From the NCBI GenBank assembly GCA_004802705.1, contig SGPL01000091.1, positions 1 through 64,000 of the forward strand: a stretch of DNA of 64,000 nucleotides. The letters run 5' to 3'. The translations under genes were made by a program, and so were the position numbers. Below, piece by piece: positions 1 to 12,056 of the stretch. Below the pieces are notes generated by a model. The model was given only the letters and a program-made list of their open reading frames with translations, made no database searches and had not been told where the DNA came from. The stretch's first letter is position 1. Every line of letters starts with the position of its first letter. Source of the DNA: Bondarzewia mesenterica (Eukaryota; Basidiomycota; Agaricomycetes; Russulales; Bondarzewiaceae).

Positions 1-663
1 AAGTATGGCAACACTTTTCCAGACATTATCTCGTCCGTCGTTATGATATTCCCCGGTAACGTCGTGACAATTCAGGTGAGGTGTGACAAGTTTCACAAGG
101 CACGGAGACTTTTCCTGATGTCACTTGAGCTTCCTTGTGTAACGGTCAAGGCCAAGGACTCGCAGACTCACAGATTCACGGAGATTGGACGCTCCGTTAG
201 TTCCGCATATTTCCATTCGATCCCGTTCTCTTTCATTTATTGAGTCTCCTATATTCTTCCGTTATTTTCTCCATTTCACTCCTGTATTGATTCACCTCCT
301 TTTCTTGATTCGAGGACTCCCATCTTCGTATGTATTTATATGGACTGCTATTGTACTCAGATACTCGTCGAATCAACCCTCGTAACCAGGTCCCCTTGTT
401 CGTGATTTCACTGCGTGTTTCGTCGCGCTCCTCAAGTCTCGCGATCGGGCCTTGCCCCCTACACCTTGCCTGCTATGAAATTTGATCAATGAGTCAATGG
501 CGTCGGCTGGAGTGGCACTAACAATGTGGCAGTAAAAGATTTTCTTGCGAAAGTGACACCCATGCTATATACTAGAGACCGCACTTCAACACAGCAAGTC
601 CCTGCAAGCCCAGACAAGAGATCACGAGAGTTATATGTTACAAAGGGACACTCGATTCAGCAA
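1..663. other. Intergenic or untranslated sequence, no gene recognised
   Basis: Only short open frames of low-complexity, Phe/Ser-rich translation occur on either strand, with no recognisable domain or splice-joined coding series. The part next to 664 is the 3' flank of the minus-strand gene that follows. The left part may be flank of a gene outside the window. Confidence 0.5.
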
Positions 664-3383
664 TCAGAATTTCTGAGGTCGCCAGTGATCCTTCAAGCTC
701 TTTGCCACATCCTCTTCCGCACGATCTACTGCTTTCTCCCCGGAACCTGTCCGATGTAATGATGCATTTACATTGTCCGCAGAGAGGCCCAGGAGGAGTG
801 CACGACCCTGAGAGAGCCAAGGTTGCGACGAAGTTTCCGGGTCGTCGCTGATGTAGCTGTCATCAGCGAAGGGCGCCAGCTCGTCATGACCTGCCTGAAT
901 AAGCGGATGCGGAAGAACAGTATGAGGGCCTGAGGATGGAGACATATAATCATTGTCATCTGCGCCATTAAAGTTCTCCAAACCCGAATGCTCCGTCTCA
1001 TGCATGTCCTGCGCGTAGTCGGACAGCATCATCTCGACACCTTCTGGAGATGTAGGACGTGATGGATCCCAGCATTGGCCACCCAAAGACACAGCTTCAC
1101 CCCACTCCTCCATCATGTCGTCAAGTTCCAGAGCTGCCATGGATTGGCCATAGCCATCGCCGGAGTCGTCAAAGTCCATTGACGTTGCCATAAGAGTTCC
1201 CGTATGATAGATGAAAGGCGCTTCGCGAGGTTCATGTGTATATCCTTCTGCCCAGTGGATGGAATCATCATCAAGATCGGAGCGAAAGTCTGTTTGCAGA
1301 CCAAGACCAAGACCAGAGAAAGCAGTAGCTTCTTCATGGGCGATAGTTCTTTCCCAAGTGAAATCTGTCCTCGGTGAATTGTAGAGAGCTTTGGAACTGG
1401 ACTTATCCGCAACTAGCGCCTCGAGCACCCGTTCCAGTGGATCTGAAGCAGAACAAGAAACAGAGTGATTCGCTTTGCCATAGCCGGTAGGAAAAGTTGG
1501 ATTGTCTTGAAATGATTGTTGAAATTCTTCTGCTGAGGTGGTGGGATTAACGGCAGCTGGAGTATCGTCCAGACATGAGATAGACTTCCTAGCATCAATG
1601 ACTTCGGTTGAAAGAGGATCAGGCCCAGAAGTGGGAAGTTTCTGCTCAGGGACACCTGCTGAAGGGTTTGCGAAGTATTTGGATACACCGGCTTGAGAAG
1701 GCCTCGCCAGACCACGTAAAGCAATTTGCGAAGCAGATTCCGACGGTCCAAGAGACGAACTGAGGTGGCCAAGGCTTTTGCTTACTGAAGGACCAGAAAA
1801 GTTGTGATGAGACCCGAGGTCGCCAATCGAGCGGTGACAAATGCGAAGCTGGCTTGGGTGACTGCTCTCGCCTACATCCGAAGGAACAGCAGTGTGATGG
1901 TCAGTGACCTCGGGTAAAACAGCCCATCGGCTGTGAACATCCAAAATTGCGGTTCTGTTGAGTGTTTCGTCAATGGAAGCAGCAGATCCAGGAGGCAGGG
2001 GACAATGTTCATTTTCAATTGCCCAAACTTCGGATCTAGGTTTCTTCTTCAAATCTTCAACTCCAGAATGATCAGAAGCATTATCGGAGAACTTATCAGG
2101 ATCAGTGTCGCATGCGTGTGAAGACTGCGAGCGCGACATCTGCAATTGCTCTTCAGCGGGCATTCCGCAGCGCTTCTTAATGCTTTCCCTATTGCAAGGT
2201 TCTTCGGGGATAGATTGCGCTTCAGATTGGTGCGAGACGTCGGAAACAGCAGATGAGTTGAACTCGGATCGTTTGCGCTTCAGGACTAAATGCGCTCTAG
2301 CACTTGGTCCGTTGAGAAAACGATGCTCAGAAAACACGCCGTTGTGTTTTCCTGTGTCATGCCATTGATCAGTTGATTTAATATTGAAAAACAAGAGATA
2401 CAGACCTTTGAGCTTAGTTATATGGCGATTAGTGACGTTGGTTTTGGCGGATGATTTCCCCTTATTGAAGACACCGGAGCTAAAGCTCGGTTTCATCTAG
2501 AAGCGTCGTCGTCAGAATCTTTTATTTTCTCAAAATCTATCACACTGACGGTAAGTCTATTGTTCCCGACATTCGTTGCCGAAAAGCCATGCATGAGGGC
2601 GAGTCCAGGCGGTATCTTCGTTTGCTTCTGCTTCTTGCTCTTCTTCACATGTCCACTCTTTCCAATATTGCTAGACTCGCTGTTGTTGTCGGGAGGCAAG
2701 TCAGGAGACACTCGTGGTTCCACGATGGCTCGCTTTGAGCGCTTTCGTTCTTTCCTCTCCACGAGTCCTGAATAATGTGAGTTGACATCGTCTTCACGAT
2801 AATTCGCTGTGAACGTACTCAAAGCATGCTCTTCGTCAGATTCCTCATCAACATGGCGTTTTGGGGGTGCTTGCTTCGATGATGATGGCTTGAACGCGGG
2901 GGTGTCCTTGGTTCGATTCTCTTTAGATTTAGCACTGATGGCGGTGACGTTCTCGGGGGGGAGAATGCGATCTTTCTGTTTCAACAGACGCGCTCGAGAT
3001 GTAGGTGAACCCTTGGACTTGTGACCCTCTGTGTCCTTCGACGGCTTCGCATGTTTGATGGTTTTAGTCGTCTTACCGCTTCTGTTTATGCTGTCTGATG
3101 GACGAGCAGGGGATCCAGCTCCATTTCTGAGACTGTATGCGACCCTAGGTTTCAGAACAGGAGTGTCGAATCCAGATTGGCGAACGAGAGGATCGGTCGG
3201 GTGGGTTTGTTCAGAAATACCGGTGGAGTTCCAAGAAGTGTATGCAAGTCGGCCTTCCACAGCGTGAAATTTGGTAAATTTAGCCTGAGAAGAGATGTAC
3301 GAGCGAATAGTATCCTCCTTTCTCCGTGAAGTCTCAAGAAGTTTAAGCTTTGAAGGGGTTAAGGCATTGTCCTGCGGAGTCAT
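664..3383 (-). CDS. Unknown disordered, probably nuclear protein
   Basis: I do not recognise a named family. The gene reads as three exons. The first runs from ATG at 3383 to 2550. A 53-nt intron (2549-2497, GTCAGT donor, CTGAC branch, CTAG acceptor) joins NNRLT to MKPSFSSGVFNKG in phase 0. A second 54-nt intron (2405-2352, GTCTGT...ACACAG) sits before GKHNGVFSEHRFLNG. It is also open if retained, so it could be alternatively spliced. The product is about 870 residues, rich in Ser, Pro, Asp and Lys/Arg, with basic stretches such as KKSKKQKQTK that look like nuclear signals, and long acidic tracts in the C-terminal half. The segment around ALMHGFSATNVGNNRLT is the most ordered-looking part. 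I see no catalytic motif or zinc ligand set. Function is unknown; regulation or chromatin is only a guess from composition. Confidence 0.7.
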
Positions 3384-4080
3384 GACCAGCGCCGCCGTGG
3401 ATGAACAGGGATGAACGTATCCGCTAGTAACTTCTGTGTTGGTCCTGAAAATACCTCGATGAGCACACTGCAGGTACTTACTTACCGCTGTTGGGCGTCG
3501 AAAAGGATAATAAGTAAGAAAGAAATTGTATGTAGGTGATCTTACCTGATATTAAGACTGCAATATTTGTAGCAATGTATATGTCTCCTTTACCTGCTGA
3601 ATTCAGTGGAACTTCAAGCGATTTCAAGTTCTTCAAAGCTTCAAGTTTGCGGTAACTGCAGTGTTGAAATCCATGACGCGCTCAAGAATAGTTTGGATAG
3701 CACCACGTGGAAAGCAGAGAACCATCATGTGACACTTAGATTTGCAGCGCGTTTAGTCTCGACATACTATTTGCGTGGGGTAAATCGACTCGTACACGGT
3801 TGTAAAGAAGACTCTTCCTTCGTTTTCGGGTTTCTATCCTTATGATTTATTTCCTAGAAAATGACACTCAATCGCAACGAACCGCCGACACCGATTCATT
3901 GTTCTCAGACAGCATGTATGCATTAGTACCTGCACTCTGGAATCTCCACCGATTCCCCGAAAAAGGACGCGATGCAATACATGCACCAGATATAGGTAGA
4001 CGAAAGATCAGGCAGTGTATACAAAAAACATATTCCTATTTATGACAGATGAGCAAGGAAGAGACAAGGGATCGAAGCAC
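3384..4080. other. Intergenic, 5' flank of the unknown gene and 3' flank of the MFS gene
   Basis: No coding series is seen here. The short plus-strand frames at 3606-4045 lack domains and splice partners. Confidence 0.5.
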
Positions 4081-6603
4081 TCACTGTTTGTCTGTCAAGT
4101 CCATGAAGGCGTTGCGCTCGCGCTCTCTCTGTACATCGGCATCTGACCAACCGTGACGAACTTTCGCCTCCTCCAATACCTTGCGTTTCCTGGCATTCAT
4201 ACGAATGTTGATAAAACGCAACAAGAAGCAGACGCCCAGCTGCACTGTGAGCAGGACCATGATAGCAATTTTTCCAGGGATGTACGCAGGCGCATCCTTC
4301 GGCAGAAATATCTCCGTGCCGATGATGTTTCCAACGCTGAAGGTGGCCATAGTTAAGGCGTTGATAGTCACCTGTCAGAAATGTTCAGCAAATATGGTGG
4401 AAGAGCGAGCAGAACGAAACGAACCTTTTTGGTATGACCGCTGGTATTACTAGCGTTGTAGGCGTAGATTGTGGATAGTGCGCTCCCGAAGGTGCCAATA
4501 AGGTATGTGGCTAACGAGGTTCATTCTATCTATGAGTAAAATTTTCAAGCTGGAGAAACGATGTTTTACCGAATAACAGTGCGCCCTTTTGGCCGGAGTT
4601 ATTGAGACCAATGAGCATGGCTAAAGCGCAGAAGCCAATGTAACTAAATTTCCACGCATTAGCGTGTGAATGGCATACCTGCACCGACTATAGTGGGTAT
4701 TAAGGCAAATACGATAGGAGTCATTCGTTCGTTCTAGACAACGATCAGTTCAGCACCTTATGGTGAAATTTCGATTGCAAGGTTACCTTCTTGTCCGAGT
4801 ACCAGGCGCAAAGAAGAGTAGTCGCTGCTCCGATCGCACCACCGGGAGTCCCCAAAATAAGAGTCTGTTTGGAGCTGCAGCGGCGGGAGTATCAGTAGTG
4901 TGAGTAGCTGGTGAAGCTTCGAAGGACAGAAGACGAACGTGTATCCAAAGCTTTTAACGATCTTGTTGCTGACTGGAACAGCATTAGGACGAGATGCCTG
5001 AGAGAAGTACAATATGACATACAATTGCTGAGGCCGCCGTTCGGGATGCTAGCTACAACACTTCATTAATGGCGTGTTAGTCACGAAGGCGAGTTCAGCT
5101 CACTCAGCAGGGTCGTTAGCACAATCAGCCATGTACGAATATCCAACAAGGTTTCCTTGACTTGATTGATCTTCAGTTTCTTGTTTTCGGTACCTCCTTG
5201 ATCATCGCGCACGCGCTCCAGAGCTGCAATCCTCTCTTCTTGAGTCAGTTTTTGAGCGTGCACCGGAGAATCGGGCATCCAGATGAGAACGCAGATTCCA
5301 ACTAGGATTGCAAGACCTCCCAGAACGATGTAGATGATCTTCCAAGGAGCCAGAAGACGTCCGTTATAGAAGGATATGCCCTGAGAATAACGTGGTCAGA
5401 GCTTTGCTCTCCCCTTAAAAGGATGTGAACTCACATAGGCAACAAAGCCACCGAATATACTTGTGAGTCCATTCTGATCATTTACCCACCATAAATTCCA
5501 AGTGTTCAAAGGTGCATACTTCTACATACCATGACATAGAACCACGAGATGCGGGTCGCCTAGAGTAAAAAATGATTAAACCTATTTATGTGAATGAATT
5601 ATCCACAATGCCGACGCCGACGTGCCTGTTCGTCCTTCTTATAGAACATTGATATGATGAGAACAAGGATGGGTGCCACACAAGACTCAAACATTCCTTC
5701 AAAAATTGAGTTGGGTTGAGGTTGGTGGGGTAAGTGATAAGTCGAACAACGGGAAATCCCTTACCAAGAAGGAAGCGAAGGGCGAAGAAGGCACCGAAAG
5801 ATGATGTTGTGGCATGTAACATCAGAATGATACCCCACAGGACGATGTTGGTGCCTGTGAAACGACATAAGTCCACACAGATGGCCGAAGTGAGTCTCGG
5901 GAAACAACATTACCGAGGTATTTCGCCAGACGAAGCTTCTGAGAGATGTATACAGTAGGAAACTCCCAGACGAGGAATCCTTAGGACTTCGGTCAGAGCC
6001 AAAGCTTTTTCCGACGCTAGAGATCTCAACAAGTACCAAGGTAAAATGCCATTGATACAAGGTTGTATTGCTGTAAGACGCGTGTGTGAGGAAGGCACAG
6101 GGTAAGATGTGCCGAGGACTGACCTGTCCGCCAATAGGAAACTCCATGATGCTTGGGGAGATGAAACAAGGTTGGGAGACGCGATCCAATGAGGGTGATA
6201 ACTCACCTAGCATAATTCAAGGAAGTCTTATCGCTAATGGAGTCACAGTCAGGATCAACCGATGCTCGAAGGGGGCATATCGACACTCACAGGAATTGTG
6301 TGAAATACACGGCAGCGCATAGCGGCGGGATCCAACGGTCCTATCAACCGACAAGCCATGAGCGACGCATACAAATCTGACGGGCAGAATTTCGCATGTT
6401 ACCAGCTTGTTCCGCAACTGCCGATTGTACTCTTCGCTGAAATGTACTTCCCTCTCCCTCCCAACAAGCTTGAGTGCCTCGTCAGCCTGGCTCACATCAG
6501 TGACAGACTTGGTCGATTCAGACACGTCGCGTTTCTCGTCAATGTCCTCTGACAGTGAACCAGAACGTCTCTCGTACTGGCCAATTGGAGCGACGGAAAC
6601 CAT
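4081..6603 (-). CDS. MFS permease, allantoate/nicotinate (DAL5/TNA1) type
   Basis: A proton-coupled anion transporter of the plasma membrane, of the fungal anion:cation symporter family that takes up allantoate, nicotinate, pantothenate and similar acids. I could follow about a dozen exons. ATG at 6603 opens a charged cytosolic N-terminus (MVSVAPIGQYERR...). Splicing then gives DRWIPPLCAAVYFTQFL, DKTSLNYASIMEF, WEFPTVYISQKLRLAKYLG, GMFESCVAPILVLIISM, ATRISWFYVM, NGLTSIFGGFVAY and TSIPNGGLSN, then TLILGTPGGAIGAA and GLNNSGQKGALLF. These are hallmark segments of the family, in order, across about 12 membrane helices, ending in a Lys/Arg-rich tail (FMDLTDKQ). Length is about 500 residues, as expected. 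One intron (5625-5560) has a GC donor. The substrate cannot be told from sequence. The upstream side faces the thiolase 3' end about 530 bp away. Confidence 0.88.
5560..5625 (-). other. GC-AG intron in the MFS gene
   Basis: Exon ...AAGGACGAACAG is followed by GCACGT and the intron ends CTCTAG, after which GCG ACC CGC ATC TCG reads ATRIS. This join keeps the family sequence KKDEQ-ATRISWFYVM in frame. The nearest GT (GTCGGC, three bases on) breaks the frame. Confidence 0.7.
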
Positions 6604-7130
6604 TGTCCAGAGAACCGCGCAGAGGGTGGTAGAGGAGAGAGACTCACGAACCTTCGATAAGAGAAGACGCCCACTATTTAAACGAGCTGGGTTTATATCT
6701 AGAGAGCGTTCATCGAGTCGGTGACACACTGGGTGCAAAATTGCACCCGAAAGATGCTCATTCTGGGATTGTTCACCTATGCTCGTGTGAGATATGATAC
6801 CAAAACAGTCCAGATAGCAGGAACAGCACACTGACCAGACGATAACAACTTGACTGTGATCGCGCCGAGCGTGCCGCCAACAACGCATCCACTGTGTCTC
6901 ATTCATTGGATAAAATACATACGTCAATGCCAGGCCGTTATCAACGAACGAAACAGCAAGAAGGCCATGACGGCAGCGGCAAAGTCAACTCTTATAGTCT
7001 ACCTTCAAGGGTATGATATTGTTCGGCGAGACCAATGAATATTCCTGTATAATTGATCCTAAGACAACAGATGACGAACGACCGTATAAATACACGTATG
7101 TGGGCTACCGTGTTAATGCGACTTCCAGAT
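6604..7130. promoter_or_regulatory. Promoter side of the MFS gene, 3' flank of the thiolase gene
   Basis: Read on the minus strand, ATATAAA and TTTAAAT lie within about 105 bases upstream of the ATG at 6603, which suits a TATA-type promoter. A minus-strand frame continues upstream of that ATG, but its translation has no family resemblance, so I do not extend the gene. Confidence 0.4.
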
Positions 7131-8585
<1,455 letters not shown>

Positions 8586-9056
8586 GAAGCGATTAAAGCG
8601 AGGGAGAAATCGAGATGTGGAGGAGGAACGAGAGGAAACTGCAAGGCGAGATGCGAGCATTATGTGTTTGGTCTGTCTCTTATATATCTGCGCTGGCGGC
8701 GGACGCGACTACCCCGGAAATGGGCCAATCTGATGAGAGGATAAAGCGAGCGTTCGAACGCAATCGTACGACTGACACAGAGCCGATTATTCAGGACACA
8801 AGACTGGGCGTCTGAAAATGTTTGAGGCCGAGGTACTTTTCAATCTCGTCGCGTAGCCGAACGTCGTCCGAGAGTGGAGAAAGCAACTCGAGTCTTTATA
8901 TATTCCCCGCAACGACAGATCCGGTGTCTACTGACCCTGCTTACCGGCGTTGCATGTGAATAGCTTCCTTTTCCGACATGGACCGTCCGTCCACTCCGCG
9001 CACATGAAAAAAAAAAGTATATTTTCTCTCTCAAAAGTCGTCGAAGACGAGTCCTC
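8586..9056. promoter_or_regulatory. Upstream region of the thiolase gene, 3' flank of ATG10
   Basis: No coding series seen. On the minus strand TATATAAG lies about 100 bases upstream of the thiolase ATG (around 8677-8685), a possible TATA element. Confidence 0.4.
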
Positions 9057-9855
9057 TCATGCACTTAAGTCAACTACATTACCAATAATCATGAACCAGA
9101 GTTCCATGTAACGGATCAGCGCGGCATTTCCAGCCCAACGCGCACTCTCCTCTGCCTCGGGCATAACCTCGGCCATCACCTCAGCGAGGGCTGCGGACGT
9201 CTCGCACGGATGAATATACCACGACGGCGTTGCCAATGTGGGGTGATCACCCTGCGACAGCAATGGAAAAGGAGAACCCGGATTGCTGAGTGCGAAAGAC
9301 GTCACATCCGTTACCGGCAGAGATTGGGAACGAAACAACGTCGTCTTCAGAATATCTGACAGCACGAGAGGAGATCCTCCTGAGGAAGGGTGAGAATGCG
9401 CAAATCCACATGAAATATGAAAGACGAGGCTATACACACTTGAGTCATGGACAGTGAAATGGAAAACCGGCACCTGGAAAGTCGGAGAGAACACTACGCC
9501 TTGGATCGAGATAACGGCCTCAGCCGCAGGTGAAGCCGACAATGTCGCATCATCAGTAGGTGCGATAGACCTGTCTTCAAGTTCAACGTCGTCCTTGTCT
9601 GCATTCGAAGGCTGTTCTCTCCGAGACAATGTTACTGATCGAGTTAAAAATCCAAAGCCAGGGGCCGTCTGCGACAGAGGTCAGAAGCCAGATTAAGACA
9701 GCCGCACAAACTCTGGAGCGCACTGAATGTTCCAACCACTCCCAGCCCTTGTACTGGGTTGTCATCGGGTCGGGAGGTCTATGGGAATCATATTTGAGAA
9801 TGAACGCTTTGCACGCTTTCTCGAATTGAGGTCGAGTGAGCGTTGAAGGGAACAT
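9057..9855 (-). CDS. ATG10: Autophagy E2-like enzyme Atg10
   Basis: E2-like enzyme that transfers Atg12 to Atg5 in the autophagy conjugation system, in the cytosol. Three exons: 9855-9712, 9668-9440 and 9379-9057, giving 231 residues. The first intron (43 nt) joins WEWLEHSVRSR to TAPGFGFLTRSVTL. The second joins FHFTVHDS to RGSPLVLSDIL. Both joins give the Atg3/Atg10 fold core. The catalytic cysteine is in WYIHPCETSAALAEV, the HPC motif that defines the family. YMELWFMIIGNVVDL is the usual C-terminal helix. An acidic disordered insert (about residues 66-100) separates the N-terminal part from the core. Start MFPSTLTRPQFEKAC fits known Atg10 N-termini; an ATG further upstream in the same frame gives unrelated sequence. 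It is divergent from the eS1 gene 190 bp away. Confidence 0.9.
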
Positions 9856-10044
9856 CAAGTAAGGATGTGGCGTGAGAATATAACTTATAGTTGAGAAGAT
9901 AAGGTTTGCAAGCCACTCGAGCTCGCAGACCGTGTCGTCGACTAGGAGGCTAACGTTCACGCCCTTCAATAATCTCAAAATAAAGCCCGTCCAAGTGCCG
10001 GCTTCGCGGTCTACTCTCTACCGCACACCACTCTTTGACGAATC

Positions 10045-11045
10045 ATGGCAGTAGGAAAGGTATGTCTTTATGCTGGACGTACTTTTGAGGAATTTTGGGG
10101 TTGAATCTGTTATGTTGTGATTACAGAATAAGCGCCTGTCTAAAGGCAAGAAGGGTATCAAGAAAAAGGTCGTCGACCCTTTCTCTCGCAAGGGTATAGG
10201 CGCATATGTTGATTTAATCCTACGCTGGCTAATGATGGACATTCAGATTGGTATGACATCAAGGCGCCATCCATCTTTGAAGTTAAGAACGTGGGGAAGA
10301 CTCTCGTCAATCGTTCTTCAGGGTTAAGTGCGTTGTGTTAATGTTCCTGGAAGGAATTCACTCGCTAATGTTGTGCGCGTGCAGAGAACGCCAATGACTC
10401 TCTCAAGGGTCGTATCGTGGAGTTCTCGCTTGGTGACTTGAACAAGGATGAGGAGCAGTCTTTCCGCAAGGTCAAGCTTCGGATCGATGAGGTTCAGGGC
10501 CGGAATTGCTTGACGAACTTCCACGGCATGTCTTTCACTTCCGACAAGCTTCGCTCCCTCGTCCGCAAATGGCAGACTCTCATCGAAGCACACGTCGACG
10601 TGAAGACCACCGATGGTTACCTCCTTCGTCTCTTCGCTATTGGCTTCACCAAGCGCCGTCAATCGCAGGTGCGGAAGACCACGTATGCGCAGACGAGTCA
10701 GGTGCGGGAGATCCGGAAGAAGATGTTCGAGATCATGACCCGAGAAGCGACGAGCTGTGATTTGAAGGAGTTGGTGCAGAAGTTCGTGCCAGAGGCGATT
10801 GGTCGAGAGATTGAGAAGGCGGCGCGGAGTATTTACCCCCTCCAGAACGTCTACGTCCACAAGGCGAAGATCTTGAAGGCTCCCAAGTTTGATGTCTCAA
10901 AATTACTTGAGCTCCACGGCGAGTCGACAGATGTGAGTACACTCTCTGCGATCGCTCTTGGTCACTTCTCCTGACTGTTTTCCAGGAGACGGGCACGCGG
11001 GTAGTGAAGGACTTCAAGGAGCCTGAGGTCCTAGAGTCTGTTTAA
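10045..11045 (+). CDS. RPS1: 40S ribosomal protein eS1 (S3a)
   Basis: Structural protein of the small ribosomal subunit near the mRNA exit, cytosolic. Five exons: 10045-10059, 10127-10193, 10247-10327, 10385-10932 and 10986-11045, total 771 nt and 256 residues, the family's usual length. It starts [15 protein letters not shown] and contains [48 protein letters not shown] and [13 protein letters not shown], all diagnostic. The first exon carries only five codons, a layout common in ribosomal protein genes. C-ending codons dominate the long exon, as expected for a highly expressed gene. Confidence 0.97.
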
Positions 11046-11257
11046 AAGCTTTGTTTTTCTATTCACTTTGTGTTACCATGCTTTTTTTTTCCTATGCTGC
11101 TGCAAGCGTGTCAATCTATGAGCATCATGATATGTTTGTGAGCCAATGTTGTGGACGATAAGTATATCTGCTGGTTTATGGTATCTGATAAGATCTAGCA
11201 CAAAGATATCGATCGGAGGAGTTTCAAGTTGATACATCTTCATCCTCATCTTGCACC

Positions 11258-11992
11258 ATGGACGTCACGTACTTGAAGGACTTCCTCAAGGAGCATCCAG
11301 ATTTTCCCAAGAAGGTTCAGGACGTCGCAAAAAAACATAACGTGGCATGCTCTGATGGTTGTTTTTCTACCAGGGAATCGTTTTCCTCGATCTTTTTCCC
11401 CTATTGAGAAATCCGACGGCCTTCGAAACGCTCATCACGCGTTTTGTCTACCACATCACCTCCGAAACCCTCTTCAAGGATCCAAAAAGGAAGATTGATG
11501 TTGTCGTCGGACTGGATGCGCGGGGGTTCTTGCTTGGGCCCATCATTGCTATGAGGCTCGGCGCCGCGTTCGTCCCTGTCAGGAAAAAGGACAAGCTCCC
11601 GGGCCAGTGTATTCAAGCGTCGTATGAGAAGGAGTACGGCATGGTGAGTAACACTACTATCCTTGTGTCTGTCTTGTCAGGCGGTGACGGGACAACTGGG
11701 TTAGGATGTGTTTGAGATGCAGGCAGACGCGATCGAGGCTGGCCAAACCGTTGTCGTCGTCGACGATCTCATGGCCACCGGTTAGTTCTCAGTTCGTGCC
11801 ATCTATCATCCAAATAGATTGTTGACGGCTTTGATGATTCTTGCAGGCGGCTCCGCCAAAGCTGCTGGAGAGCTTGTGGCCAAGCTGGGTGGCAAGACAC
11901 TCGAGTATCTCTTTGTGATCGAGTTGGCGTTCCTCAAGGGCAGGGACAAGCTTGATGCACCCACTTACTCTGTCATCAAGCTGGAGGATTGA
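11258..11992 (+). CDS. APT1: Adenine phosphoribosyltransferase
   Basis: Salvages adenine with PRPP to AMP in the cytosol. Exons 11258-11314, 11374-11643, 11705-11780 and 11847-11992 give 182 residues. It opens MDVTYLKDFLKEHPDFPKKG and has DVVVGLDARGFLLGP and the PRPP-binding loop VVVVDDLMATGGSAKAA, which is split by an intron inside the ATG-GGS turn. It ends VIKLED. ATG at 11258 is the only start that gives the family N-terminus. It is tail to tail with the EDEM gene, with 64 bp between the stop codons. Confidence 0.95.
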
Positions 11993-12056
11993 TTTATTCT
12001 TGATTTAGCTGGAGACTCGTCAGAATGCACATGTATCATTCTGTCATAGAAATCTA

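Noticed and set aside
6604..6927. N-terminal extension of the MFS permease from an upstream ATG
   Set aside because: The frame is open but its translation is Cys/Arg/His-rich with no resemblance to permease N-termini, and TATA-like boxes lie within it.
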